64,000 nt of DNA from Rhizophagus clarus (GCA_015698045.1 BLAL01000160.1:1736001-1800000), one strand, 5' to 3'. Positions 10,473 through 23,640 are shown, numbered from the stretch's first letter. Numbers and translations: made by a program. Notes: generated by a model not told the origin, from the letters alone.

Positions 10473-12953
10473 CATTAATAACATGATTAGTTCAGTCCTT
10501 GTTTGATTTCCTTACGTAACCGCTGTGATCTAATACTTTCGCAAATAAATTATAGATTTTTTAATTTTATTCGTCTGTCGGTTAAGATTTTAAATATATG
10601 TTTACTTGGTTTCAAAAGAGTGGAATTATTGTGGGTCTTTATGACGGATGCCAAATGCGATCAATACATGAAATTATGATGACAACATCAATTGATTGTA
10701 CAGAGAGATTGGATGCAGTCTTGATATTAAAATTATTATAAATACATAAAGAATACTACCAACATCAGTTCAAAGATACACTACAATACACCCCTGATCG
10801 CGCGCATTTCATTAACATACTCTTACGTTGGGGTGCCCATAATTGATAATTATATAGAAGTCAATTTGAATTGTCGGAAATCAGACATCTTGATGTTACG
10901 GAACGATCGTACAATTCAATTTCTGTGATGGTGATTCCTGTTTTATACAACTATACAGTAGAACGAAATGTGTATAACTGAAAATCCAAGCTTTATGATC
11001 GAGCAGTTAAACGAAAACATCAAGTCATGTTGCTGCTGCAGCATATTAATATTGTTAATGGAACTTTAACAAGGGAATTCTGCCATAGTATATGAACAAG
11101 GGAAAATTAACAAGACAGTAAGAAGAAAGTTTGATTGTATATTTGTATTAATTCTTCGAAAAAATTTATAGAAAAAAGTGTTACTTTTGCACAATTAATG
11201 ATTTATGAAACATTCTGTTACTTCAATCTATTATGATATTTACCGCAACAAAGTTTTTTAATGGAGAAATATATTTATATGTAAATGCGTAACTTTTTAC
11301 TATGATTGTTATAGTTGAACAAATAAATATCTTTATCAGTGATTTACTTAGAAGTACCCACGTGCGGTATCGCGGTATCTCATCACATGATATAATGCGC
11401 TCAATACACCGTAAATAAACATTAAAAGTAATTTTATTCACCAAATTTTTTTTCACATTGGTAATCGCCAAAGCTGTCAATGTTAGCCGATGCAACTTTC
11501 AACTCTATATCTGATATAATTTAAATAAAATGTTGATTGGCTAATTTAGGCCAAAATATATATATATATATATATATATTATCAACTATAGAAAAATATT
11601 TTTTTAAAAAATTTGTTATTAATAAAATAATAAAATAATGCTTAATTTTTAGTTAAGAAATTTTATTAGAGAATCTGATGCAGATAGGAACCGATCAAAT
11701 TGTCAAGTTTTGATATGATTTTTTGAAAATAAAATTTATTAATTCCCAGATCATTTTTTAGGAAAACTTATCGGTAAAAAGTGATAAAGTTCAATCCGAA
11801 ATCAGAAATGACTAAAATTTGAAACCGGTCCTAGTAACGGTCCCTAGATACTAGGGCCTAGGTGCAGACACAATTTTACTGTACTGCTCAACGACTTGTT
11901 TTCCAGTAAAAACTTAGCCTTCTTGATCGTCACCTTCCCCAAAAATCGCGTCATTTCTCTTTAATTTTATTGGTGTCTTTAACAATGTGAACTGAAACTT
12001 GCAATATTGCTGATTATGATAGTTACAACGAACTTTTTACCAATTAAGCAAAATAATTCAAACTTCATGTAATATGAAAAGTTTTCCCATGTAAGAATGT
12101 CAAATTGAATAAAATTACGGTTAATTCTAAAGTCCTATAATGATATTTTTAGAATTTTGAATTTTAAAGTTGTGTGCGAAGTTACGATTTCGGTTCTTGT
12201 AGAAAGAAGGTACGGATGAAGGTACCACTAATTATACCTCGTTCCCTTAAATAATAATTTGCATATTTAAGATCTCGTGCATATCCTGAATTAGTTTAGT
12301 CTAGATCCCAATTTTTAACTTGAAAATTTTCATTAAAGTAATGGAATTGTTTCCTATCTCGAACATACTTACTAGTATAAAATTCTTTCCTAGTTGCAAG
12401 ATCTTTATGGACAAAAAAAAGATAATAATAATAATAATGAAAATATCATATAAAAACAGTTTTTCTCATGAGTATAGATATAAAAACCATACTATATGAC
12501 AGTATATGTTCGAAGTTTGCAATGAATCTTAATAAAGTTTCAATCTATACGCAACTGAATGTAGCAGTTTTTCAATGAATTGCAGCAATCAAATAATAGG
12601 CAAAATTGATTGAACTCAGATCTTACCTATATTTAGCAATCTACATGAATTTCACATGTATTCATTCGTTCATCAAAAGTCTAACGTTACACAACCCTAA
12701 AAAAAATTCGAGTTTTTCCGGACGTATAATGAAAAGTTGAATTTTTTTTTTAATAATATATTTTATATAATGTTTCATTTTTCTTTAATAAAGATTTGAA
12801 TCTTATAATAAAAATTAAAAAAGAAAAAAAGAATTTCTTAATAATAACTTCAATTCAAAATCAACTACTTTCAATTCTAAATCAACTACAACTTTATCTG
12901 AAGCTTACGTCTTCAGGGTGATGCACGTCTTGGTAATACAACGCAGGATAAAT
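10288..12953. other. Non-coding spacer with a 33-base poly(A) run
   Basis: No gene seen. It has an (A)33 tract at 10435-10467, an (AT)n tract near 11560-11580, and segments homologous to the spacers after paralogues 1 and 4. A block at about 12650-12705 (ttcacatgtattcattcgttcatcaaaa, in part) matches about 8470-8515 and 15670-15740, marking the upstream edge of each unit. Confidence 0.65.
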
Positions 12954-12983
12954 ATAACCAAAATTTGCTTGGTGAAACGAACG
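12954..12983 (+). promoter_or_regulatory. Conserved upstream element, paralogue 3
   Basis: Same ATAACCAAAATTTGCTTGGTGAAACGAAC-like motif (positions 12954-12983), 152 bp before the ATG. Confidence 0.5.
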
Positions 12984-13105
12984 TGATCTATCAATATTTA
13001 TTTAATGTATTTAAAAATGTTACATTGCTTATATTGTTAATTTTTCTTTTTAGAAACGTTGTATAAAGAAGTAATTTTTACGAAAATTATACCCTCAAGT
13101 TCCTA

Positions 13106-13778
13106 ATGGAGGTGAGAATTTTCTTATTTTAATTTTATTATTTGTAACTTCATAGTAATGCTACATTATAAAATATTAATATATATTTTTATTAACGCTT
13201 TAAAGATTGAAATAGACCCACTTAATGTTTTCTACTCTCAAGATAGTATCAGACCCAGGTTTAAGGACAACAACAGACATGTTGAGGAAACTATAAAACA
13301 ACTTGTGAAAGGAAAAATAACACCAAGACATATTGAACGTATTCGCATATGTTTTCATAATGGTAGAATGCATTCTTTGGACAATCGACGGCTCTATGTA
13401 TTCAAACAAGCCGTTAAGCGTGGAGGAAATTTCAAAACCGTGCCTGCAGTAAGAAGCTATAATTACGAAGAGCTCCAAAGGAAAATGTCAGAAAGTTCGC
13501 CGTATAATGATTGGTCAGTAATTAGAGTAAGGAGAGATACACTTTCATATAATTATAATAGATATAGTTATGAGACGGATGAAGATGAGGATTCGGATGA
13601 TGATACAACTTTGAATTATGCACGCTATACATTTACAACTACAACTAAGCAATATGTAAATACAAATACAAACCCGCAAGCTACAACAAATGCGCATACT
13701 ACGAATAGACAAAATACAGAAGAGCAAGATAAGAAGGGTTTTTGGCAGATTATTGCAAGTTTTTTTGGTTTTTCTTAA
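13106..13778 (+). CDS. Tandem paralogue 3: ParB/Srx-like domain, short tail
   Basis: Exon 1 ATGGAG (13106-13111), intron 13112-13205, exon 2 13206-13778; 192 aa. The shared domain (IDPLNVFYSQDSIRPRF ... MHSLDNRRLYVFKQAVKRGG) is more diverged than in copies 1 and 2. The tail has a short acidic stretch (DEDEDSDDD), a Thr/Asn-rich region and a hydrophobic end (FWQIIASFFGFS). That end replaces the CaaX box and could be an amphipathic membrane-binding segment (inference). An ATG at 13158 lies inside the intron and would give an unrelated leader, so the two-exon model is preferred. Confidence 0.8.
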
Positions 13779-15921
13779 CATATTTAAATTGTGATTCTAA
13801 ATGTAACTAGTCAAATGACAATTTTTATTAACGTGAACTTAAATATATTTATACTCATCAATATATTGTTTTAAGTGAGATATTGACAATAAAGGTTTAT
13901 GTTTTCTGATATTTGATTTATTTGATTTATTTGATTGCATTGATTACATCAATAAATCGGAACGAAAATTTCAATAACGTAAGAATGTAACTATTTATGG
14001 TAACAGAAAAGTATTTTGGACCTTAAGAGTTACCGCTTTTTTAACGTATTGGTATTATGCTTGTATTTGGAGAATTTGATCTTAAGAATTATCGTAGATC
14101 TTTATCAACGGCGATCAAAATACGATCATTAAATCGGATTTGATTGGTTTCTAGTGCGGTAAACAATTCGAAACAAAAAACCTGGTAATTATTATCATGA
14201 TTTTATAATACTACAGTAATATTTTTGAGATAAGGTGATCGAAAAGATTAAAGGATTGGTAGGTAAATTGCCCATTGCCTTTAAATGAACATAAACAACA
14301 GATTAACGTATATTTCTAATTACATATCTGCTTGATCAAAAAATGAATATTAATATATTTCAGACGGATTAAGCATGTACAGTATATCAATTTTCCACCT
14401 TAAACACTTAGCCATATTCTTAGACTAGTAATGCAATTGTTCATGTAGGAGAAGGGATCAATTATATGAACAATCTCATTCTTTGTCATCGAATTACTAA
14501 CATGTCTTTAATACCTTACTTTGCTTACATTTCAGTTAAAAATTAATTTGACAACCTAATATCAATAGGTATTGCCCAATTAGAACCTAACTATCATTAT
14601 TATTCACAATATTAAATGTCAATAGTGAGTTTTCAAAATGTAAAATTCGTCCAGATTTAATTGGTTTGTTCACTTTTTAGTCCCTTTTATTATTTCAAAT
14701 TCATTGCTAACGAGCCCAATAAATAATAGTTTGAAAATCTAACGTAATCCACTTTTCATGTGCTGTACATTATATTAACAATTGTGAAATATAAATATTA
14801 TTTTACTTCCTGTCTACCAAAAAACATTATAAAATAATTAAATTTCTTAAATTCTTTCATTATACTTGTATATAATTCCTGACTTATCTTAGTAAACTTT
14901 GATTTATCAGGCTAGGGGTAAGTATTCTCTTTTCATTGGATATTTTACAAAACAATTTTCGAAATCTCCTAATTCATGAAAGTTGATTTTTTTTAGTATA
15001 ATCATCTCAAACATCTTTTCATAAATTAATTTCTACTTATTCAGCATTTTAACTTCTATAATCTCTAGTCCAAACATAAAATATTATGAAATGATTAAAT
15101 TTATGAGCATATTTAATGATATGATTCAGCAAAAACACAGGATTATACAGCAGCAAACCCTCGCAGTACGATAAACAAACAAATTGTCAGATTTTTTCGT
15201 AAAATCTCTTTCAAAGATTATTTATTTTATTGTGATACTGATTGTTAAGTGATCTCATTTTCTTATCAAAATATTCAATTCTATAATGTTTTGATATAAT
15301 ATTTAATATCGAATCCAAAACATATTCAATTAACATAATATTTAAACACATTTTACATATATAAATATAAATTAATAAATACGTTGACCTTATAAGGATT
15401 AAGAAAAAAACGCGTAAATTTTCTAAAAATAAATTAATCTCATAATAATAAATATCCGTTTTGCAAATCATTTGCTCGAGATATAATCCATTCTGTTCAA
15501 TCTTAATAGTATATGATGTCTCATTTTTCTTAGGATTTTGAAACGAGTTAATTGAATAGAAAAAAATTTACTATTATTTAGAAATTTTGTCGATCTTACC
15601 TCGTTTATAATATTCTGCCTGCAAATCTTGCGGCTGAATGTTTATTTACAAACTGTATGAGTAAAATTTTCACATGTATGCAGTAAAAAAATATAATAAA
15701 AGTCACAAGGACATTATCAACCTTTTGATGTTACACAAACATAAACTTGTTATCTTTTGTTAAAGTTTCTTTGTAAAATACTCATGTATTCATGCCTTTC
15801 CAATGATAGAAATTCTTTGTAAACTTCAGAAATGAATCAATTTACAAACTTTTATCTAAAAAAACTCTTCGATTTTCATAGTTATCCAAATGATCAAATC
15901 TTTGTAGCACAATGCATGAAT
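13779..15921. other. Non-coding spacer
   Basis: AT-rich; no gene, RNA or clear mobile element seen. Only the block before 15740 matches the upstream edges of units 2 and 3. Confidence 0.6.
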
Positions 15922-15951
15922 ATAACCAAAAATTCACTTTGTGAAACGGAG
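15922..15951 (+). promoter_or_regulatory. Conserved upstream element, paralogue 4
   Basis: ATAACCAAAAATTCACTTTGTGAAACG-like motif (15922-15951), 192 bp before the ATG; fourth instance of the element. Confidence 0.5.
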
Positions 15952-16113
15952 ACGATCTCCATATATATTTAAAAAACATGGTGTATTGCTTTTTTGTTTT
16001 TAACCTTAAACTTTTTGTAACGTTTTAAAAGAAATTTTACAAAAAAGAAAAATATAAAAATATATAATATATATATTTTTTTTTTTTTTTAGGAATTTTC
16101 ATACATATACATA

Positions 16114-16679
16114 ATGGGGGTGAGTATTCTTAGTTTCATTTTACTATGATTTCTTAGTAGTGTCATATTATAACGTAATGATATTGAAAATAATTCTTAA
16201 TAATACTATAAAGTTTAAAGTAGACCCACGCAAAGTCCTCTATTCTCAATATAGTATTAGGCCCCGGTTCAAAGATGACGAACTCGTTGAGGATACTATT
16301 GATCAACTTGTGTCAGGAAAATTATCACCAAAGCATATTGAACCTATTCGCGTGTGCACGTTAAACGGTAAAATGCATTCATTAGATAATCGACGACTCT
16401 ATGCGTTCAAAGTAGCCATTAGTCGTGGAAGTAGATTCAAAACTGTACCTGCAGTAAGAAGCTATGAATACGATGAGCTCCAAAGGAAAATGTCAAGTCC
16501 TCCGTCTGCTGATTATTCAATAGTTAAAGTAAGAAAGGATAATTATATACCTTATGTTGAGGACGATGATGATGAGGATGATGATGAGGATGATGATGAG
16601 GATGATGATGAGGATGATGATGAGGATGATGATGATGATGAGTATGATGATACTGATGATGATGATGAGTACGACGAGT

Positions 16680-16734
<55 letters not shown>

Positions 16735-16894
16735 CGATGACGATGACGATGACGAGGAAGAAGAAGAGGAAGAATACGGTAACGAGTGTGGTGAATATGA
16801 TTATTATGATGAGGACGATGATGAGGATGATGATGAGTATGATGAGTATGATGACGATGACATTTTGAATAATTTTAGTAGATTGTATATTTGA
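16114..16894 (+). CDS. Tandem paralogue 4: ParB/Srx-like domain, poly-Asp/Glu tail
   Basis: Exon 1 ATGGGG (16114-16119), intron 16120-16213, exon 2 16214-16894; 228 aa. The N-terminal domain is well conserved (VDPRKVLYSQYSIRPRF, MHSLDNRRLYAFKVAISRG). The whole C-terminal about 100 residues are Asp/Glu with scattered Tyr, encoded by a GAT/GAC/GAG/GAA microsatellite (16555-16865). No CaaX box; it ends NNFSRLYI. The acidic tail may be functional (basic-partner binding) or a trinucleotide expansion kept in frame. A Met-rich reading of the same repeat in another frame is a shadow. Confidence 0.8.
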
Positions 16895-17502
16895 CGAATT
16901 GTTAGTTTTTAATTTAAATGTAAATTGACCAAATTATCACTATATATATATACACCTATCTTATATATATTCATATTATATATATACGCCTTTTAGAAAA
17001 ACATGTAAATTTGTGTACTTGGAGATTTGCCTGATGCCGATGATTTTTTTTTTTTTTTGAATTTATATATTTAAGTAAGATATTGATTTGATTTGTTTAA
17101 TAATAATAATAAAGTTTTCTTATAATAATTTATAATTGTTTTCTTGGATGATGTTTATTTAAAAATATGGAGAAAAGTATTATTCAGTTATTTCACTGTT
17201 GAACATCATGATTTTCACGGTGCAGCAATGAAAAAGTAAATAACTATTTACATACTGTGTATTTCTTTTTTGATTCAAAAATGAGTAAGGCTCAATTATT
17301 ATTAACGTGATAATGTGACCGCAATCGGATGCATGAAATAATTGATGTATTTTGGTAAAGTATATTCTTTGTATCATAATTATAATTATAATCAGTTTGA
17401 TTTGAATCATTTGCTTATATGGTTGGGTAGTAACTGCAAACAAGTTTTATGTTTTTATGATTTCAATTATAATTAAATTGTAATTGATCATATAACTTTG
17501 AC
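16895..17502. other. Non-coding spacer
   Basis: AT-rich DNA downstream of paralogue 4 with short (TA)n runs near 16940-16990; no gene seen. Confidence 0.6.
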
Positions 17503-17806
17503 TAGTGCTCCGATCGGTACGAGTTAACCCGGGTTATGCGACCCGACCCGACTTAAAAGCTCGGGTCGAGTTTAATAATTTTTATGACCCGGTGACCCGC
17601 ATGACCCGACCCGGTTGACCCGAGTTATTGAACGATTAACTAATTAATTATAATAAATGTGTTTTTTTCCTTAAAAATTCGGGTTTAGACCCGGGATATC
17701 GGGTCAAGCCATACTCGGGTCGGGTTTAGGGTCTTGATTTTTTTCACTTAGGTCGGGTCGGGTATATCTTTAAAACCCGACCCGACATGACCCGGTAGGA
17801 GCACTA
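17503..17806. mobile_element. hAT-type foldback MITE rich in GACCC/GGGTC
   Basis: A 304-bp element bounded by TAGTGCTCC and GGAGCACTA and flanked by a perfect 8-bp duplication ACTTTGAC (17495-17502 and 17807-17814). An 8-bp TSD plus TAG-type ends point to hAT. Both arms are full of GACCCG/CGGGTC words facing each other, so the single strand folds back. No coding capacity. Confidence 0.85.
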
Positions 17807-17814
17807 ACTTTGAC

Positions 17815-20435
17815 GAATAATAAATCTGGCTTGCCAAGTGCGTCAATAAAAAAAAAATGGTGGTATTGGACTACACATTTATTGCTGTAAAATAAAGATG
17901 TACAGTATATATCTGTAAAAAGTTTATATTTACAATAACTTTACTTGCTGCTCTAATGGACCATTTTTTATGTGAAAGAATTCGTATAGGCTGTTCGTTC
18001 TTCTCTTTTATTTTATTATCTTTCTTCATTACCAACCCTATCATTTGTATCAGACGAATTAACTTGTTATCAGAGGAGGTAGTCGTACAGTAGTCAATTT
18101 GGATGGCATCAAACGTATAATGTTTGAAACGATCATGCGATTCAATTCTTCGATTGGTGCTTCTCATCTGTCGTTAAAATGTTCTATACTGTACACTTAT
18201 AGTATACGTAAGCTGGAAATCCTACCCATAATAATAATTTTTCCTTGATTGAAGGTAAAAAAAATTATTTTTTCTGTACGTTATTAAAGTGTGAGTAGCT
18301 TAGTAGTTGGATGATTAAACAATCGGCAGTTGCGGCAAAAAATACTGCCATGAAAGCAATTGTACAGTAGATCTACAAATGTATTAGGATGTGATTGTCC
18401 AAATTTTTGAGTCAACATTTAACACACTATAGAAGCAATATTCACATTAAAGCAAGTTGCATCTCTACATTCATTCTAATGATTTATTCGTCTGGGCCTG
18501 CTCCTTTTTCATAATTTAAGCTATTACTTCCAATATATTTTGATTCAAAAGAATTCCTCACGTATTAGAAATACGTGTATAAGCAAGCTTTGGAAATTTC
18601 TTTTCAATAACTCTCGAATATTTATCTTCTTCTAAACATTATTTAACGTGAACTTTTTTTTCCGCTTTAATTGATGAGACTTTTAATTAAAAATTTTTAA
18701 TAATTATTTTAAGACATTGCTTTACATTTTGAATATCCAATATACAGTATATATATATATTTTTTTTAAAAATATATTAAATGTAATATAATAAAACCTT
18801 TATGATTGACTCTCCGATCACTTTAGAAGTACTCTTTTTTATGATTGTAATTGATAACGTGTAACACCAGTGGATTATTCAAAGCATTTTGTAATTTCGC
18901 AAAGTTTCGCAAAAAGTCAGAATAAATCGATTTATCCCGGAAAGTAATACTTTTATTATCTGGAATTTAGTATTTTTTACCGTTTATAAACTATGTAACC
19001 AGTATGATAAGCTACAGTAATAGTTTAATTGAGTAGGTACGGTTTATTGATTTTTATTGGTTTGCTATTATTATAATACATCTTAATACATTCACGTTAG
19101 TTTTTACTAGCATTTATAGTTACATTACAATTAGTGATAAAAGTCATATTTTGAGAAGATTGAGAATCATCACTTGGTACTTTATGGTGTTTTAAATTTA
19201 TCACATTTAGTTATTTTAATACTTTCAATTTCTTTGGTACCAGTATTTTTCAAGCACATGATTGATTCATAACGCCCTTCTATACCAACATTTTCAAATG
19301 ATACTGTAAAAATGTCAATTTATAAATACTTTCGGAAACCACTTCGATTGAAATAGGAAAATTCCTTGCGAACTCAGTCAGATCTTCTTGTTGTATTCTA
19401 CAATAAAAATATCGTACTATTATCAAATAAAATGTTTTTTTTTTATATATTTACCAATGTATTACTTTTACTAACAATAAAAGGATTTGATCGTGCCGGA
19501 AAAGCCTTTTTTGTTACTTTCATTATCTACTTTATATGCATTAACTCCTGCTAAGGAATGATGTGATTGATGTCCGGAAACTCCCTCCATAATTTGTTGT
19601 GCATCAACATCTGATTTTGAATAGCAGATTTTCTTGTAGAATGATTTGAAATTTTTTTATTGACAGTATCAATTCCAGTTTCAGTAACAATTGTTTAGGT
19701 TTAAACATTTGAATTAACTTGTCCCGACCAAGATGAAGGGGAAAATACCGTATGTTTTCATTAATTTCTAGAATTAAATGAGTAATTAGTTATATGAAGA
19801 TAAAGCCAAACTAAAATAATATATAGTAAAGAAGATTGCTTTTAATATCATTAATAGACTGTAAATAAAAGTTGGATTCTGCATTCCAGGTCGCAAAGAT
19901 AAATATCTTGATATATCGTAACATTAGTTCCAAATTCACCAGGCGGCATGACAGAAATTCGTAAGGTATACATAGTAGTATAAACTGTATTGTACGAACT
20001 GCTAAACTGTACTATACGAATGATGATTGTACGATTTTTTTTTCGTACAGTACAGTCATTTTTTAATGTGATTTGTTACGCGTTCATTTAATTTATTTGT
20101 TGTGTCCTTAAGGCCGGACCAAGCAAATAGCATGTTTACACAATGGTTCCTTGAACACAAGTTTTATCACGTGATTCATTAATCATTACACATAAAAGTA
20201 TGCAGTGTCACCTCAACTTTTATATAAAAAGCAAATTTCTCTCTCCCTTTTTTAATTTATTCTTTTTAAGCTCGTACATACAAGAGATTGGAAGTAAGAC
20301 GTACTGTACATGAGATTAGAAATAGTTAATAATTCAGTAATTTACCATATATACACGGAAATTTACTGTATAACGCAAAATAAAATGGATGAATATTTCG
20401 CAACTGGATTTTTGACGCGTTACTAATTTTTCAAT
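17815..20435. other. Non-coding, partly homologous to the paralogue spacers
   Basis: About 18030-18410 resembles the downstream spacers of paralogues 1 and 2 (10830-11160). No gene seen in the rest. Confidence 0.55.
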
Positions 20436-21985
20436 ATGCCACATTTATTTGTTAGTGTTAACGAAGGTCAAAAAAGTATTATCGAGCAAAAAATCGTTAA
20501 AGTTGATTCAGATACAACTACCTTTAATGTATATGAAGCAATTGGAAAGGATATGTTTTATGGTCAAAATGTTCAAGTTTATATGGGAAAAATTGACAAC
20601 AAATGAGTTTGTTGAAGAAGGGTTACGTGATGAACTTTCTTTAATGTTAGAGTTAGAATTAAAACATATGAAATTTATTGTTCAACCGGTGGAACACATT
20701 GGTGAAACTAGTTTAACAGATCAAAGTATTCAACAATATTTTTTAATAGAATGATGGAAAGAGCTCATCAACCTTACTTTCCTACATTATAGAGAGTGGA
20801 TACTCGATATGATCTTTTATACAATGATGTTATTGCACTATTAAAAAAGGAACAAAGGAACGGCTGGAGAGGTACAGAATCAGAAACGTTTGCTAAAAAA
20901 TTTGTAGAAGACTAGTCTGGTACATTGATCCACATAGAGAAAAATTTATTTCTCGATCATTGAAATTACCAGATCTATTTAACGAATTGGAACAATATTA
21001 ATGTGACGGATGTTATGATAATTTCTATCATACCGGACATCATAAAAAGGAGCAACTTTCACATGACAAACTCGAGCGACTGGTAAAATGATTGGAATTA
21101 TCAATTGAACTGCCTTAGACAAGCGAAGATGGATGGATTGATTTTATTAATCAAGTTATTTTATTAACTCCTTGCAAATAATTGGCATATTTTTTAACAT
21201 TTTTAATTAATAAGAATATGAATGTGCTGCATAATAGTGATTTTCCAGCGCGCAATCCTGGTTGTGATTTGAAAGTATACACAGTTGAAGCATCCGATAA
21301 TATTCATTTCAAATATCAAGAACTCTCTGATTTTTTGCTTGAAAAAAATAATTATGAATTCTTTGCCCTTGAAGAATATATACCACATGATACAATACAA
21401 AATATAATTACATCAAAAATTTGCAACTTAATTATCCTGTGACAATATATATAGGTATCATCAGGGTAATTACCTTGGCACTATCAATTATATTTGGAAG
21501 ATTCCATTAAGGAACGATCACTGATCGGAAATAGAAAATGCCTGTGTAATAACAAGAATTAATGAAGAATTGCCGAAATATTGTACATAGCAGATGTGTA
21601 AGAACGCTTTAAAAAAAGTAAGTTTTTATCACAATTATCAAATTTATAATAGACAAAATATTAAGTTTTTTCTAAGCATTCAGATTATAGTTGTGGATCA
21701 CCTTTAGTGCCTGAAGATCATGCACTATATAACATTTTACTTGTGCGTGAAAAAATTACATGTGAATCACCAATAGAACTAGCTTATTATTCTTCACGAA
21801 AGAGTCTAACACCTGTGTGTTATTGGTGTGGATATGATCAAGAGTTGGTAGATATCCCGACGCATATGACATCAAAATATAAATTTGTATTTCCTTTATG
21901 TAATATATGTCAAACTGCAGGAAAAAATTTTTTTGGAAGAATTAAAATCAAAACTAATAGCCGAAAAAGGAAGAGAGATTGTTAA
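20436..21985 (+). pseudogene. Decayed gene with C-terminal CxxC...CxxC zinc motif
   Basis: A coding trace starts at ATG 20436 (MPHLFVSVNEGQKSI...), runs about 49 codons, then shifts frame into a 101-codon stretch ending near 20754 (VEEGLRDELSLMLELE). Further fragments continue to 21442. A GTAAGT at 21619 and AAG near 21678 may mark an intron before the last exon, open to 21985, which holds CYWCGYDQ and PLCNIC, a likely four-Cys zinc site, then a basic tail. At least two frameshifts and several stops separate the pieces. I do not recognise the family. Confidence 0.55.
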
Positions 21986-22429
21986 TATGTTATAGTATAA
22001 ATAAGCATCTAATTGAAATAAAAGTATACAATTTCATAAAGCAACATTTCTCATTATTCAGATTTTTTTTTCAAGTTTTATAGTATTAAGTATAAAAATT
22101 TCTGGCCAAAATTATGTTTGTTCAACTCTCATTCTTTATAAATAAATATATAAGAGATACACGATAATTTTGTGTTAACATTATATATAACATAAGTAAA
22201 TTTAAATAAATTTTAATAATAACAATATAGTTACCGAATACTGTTCCTTTTAAAGTTTGGATTCTTAATTTTTAATCACATGTATTGATGTCTAACCTAC
22301 AGTATAATGTAAAAATTTCATTTTTTTGTACTATTTTTAGATATTGGAATCTATTAGAATCGATTTTGAAACGACAATCGTGATTAATCGTTTCTCAAAT
22401 TTCGATAAGTTAAATATATAATCAACTTC

Positions 22430-23455
22430 AAGGTCGTCTACGATCACATGTGGTCTAGATCTTCATTATAACTGGTGACCAGATGTAAAACCTAGACATC
22501 ACCAGAAATAAAGGGCGTTTTTGCTAATAAAACTGCAAAACAAACTCTTTTTGTACGAGAGAGATACCTCGTGGAAGATCTTAGACTAGAATCGAACTAG
22601 CCAAAGCACAAATATGCTCTCCACCAGGATAAGATTTTTTTAAAAAAAAAGTATCTGTTTTCTTAATCTTTTAAGTACATAGGAGAAAGAAAAGAAACAG
22701 ATTAAAAGAAAAGAAACACCTGAATATATCTAGAGCTATGACCTCAAACACCAATCGGCAAACTCAGAGGGATGCTATGGCTGACCAGCCGGGAGACATG
22801 GGCATTTGCTATGGGTTTATCACGTTTCCAATAAACCAAGGTCGTCTACGATCACATGTGGTCTAGATCTTCATTATAACTGGTGACCAGATGTATAACC
22901 TAGACATCACCAGAAATAAAGGGCGTTTTTGCTAATAAAACTGCAAAACAAACTCTTTTTGTACGAGAGAGATACCTCGTGGAAGATCTTAGACTAGAAT
23001 CGAACTAGCCAAAGCACGATATGCTCTCCACCAGGATAAGATTTTTTTAAAAAAAAAGTATCTGTTTTCTTAATCTTTTAAGTACATAGGAGAAAGAAAA
23101 GAAACAGATTAAAAGAAAAGAAACACCTGAATATATCTAGAGCTATGACCTCAAACACCAATCGGCAAACTCAGAGGGATGCTATGGCTGACCAGCCGGG
23201 AGACATGGGCATTTGCTATGGGTTTATCACGTTTCCAATAAACCAAGGTCGTCTACGATCACATGTGGTCTAGATCTTCATTATAACTGGTGACCAGATG
23301 TATAACCTAGACATCACCAGAAATAAAGGGCGTTTTTGCTAATAAAACTGCAAAACAAACTCTTTTTGTACGAGAGAGATACCTCGTGGAAGATCTTAGA
23401 CTAGAATCGAACTAGCCAAAGCACGATATGCTCTCCACCAGGATAAGATTTTTTT
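22430..23455. repeat. 2.5 copies of a near-identical 407-408-bp tandem repeat
   Basis: Units start at 22430, 22838 and 23245; the third is cut at about 23455. Only a few differences are seen among copies (for example at the loop near 22610), so the duplication is recent. Each unit has a hairpin (CTGGTGA...TCACCAG) and a tRNA-like motif on the minus strand. GC content is higher than the surroundings. No long reading frame. Confidence 0.92.
22578..22635 (-). ncRNA. Possible tRNA-like fold, copy 1 of 3
   Basis: On the minus strand ATCTTA pairs with TAAGAT at the ends, a CTAG-TTCGATT-CTAG arm resembles a T-arm / pol III B box, and AGCA/TGCT forms a middle hairpin. At 58 nt it lacks a full four-arm layout. 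Repeated at 22986-23042 and 23393-23449, where the middle loop differs but the stem is kept. Speculative. Confidence 0.25.
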
Positions 23456-23640
23456 TTCTTTTTAAAAAAAAAAAGGATATTTTTTAAAAAAAAGGATTTC
23501 ATATTTTTTTTTTTTTAAAAAAAAGAGAGGGTTTCATATTTTTTTTTAAAAAAAAGGAAAGGATTTCATATTTTTTTTTTAAAAAAAAATGAAAGGATTT
23601 CGTATCTTTTTAATAAAAAAGGATTTCATCCAAGAGAAAA
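23449..23640. repeat. Oligo(T)/oligo(A) minisatellite with GGATTTCAT core
   Basis: About five units of a T-run, an A-run and (G)GGATTTCATAT, spaced 30-55 bp. Each T-run/A-run pair can fold as a hairpin. It borders the 407-bp repeat. Confidence 0.7.

Noticed and set aside
13158-13205. Upstream ATG of paralogue 3 as the true start.
   Set aside because: It lies in the intron predicted from the arrangement shared by all four paralogues and gives an unconserved leader.
16554-16868. Met-rich 104-codon frame.
   Set aside because: Shadow of the GAT/GAG repeat that encodes the acidic tail of paralogue 4 in the proper frame.
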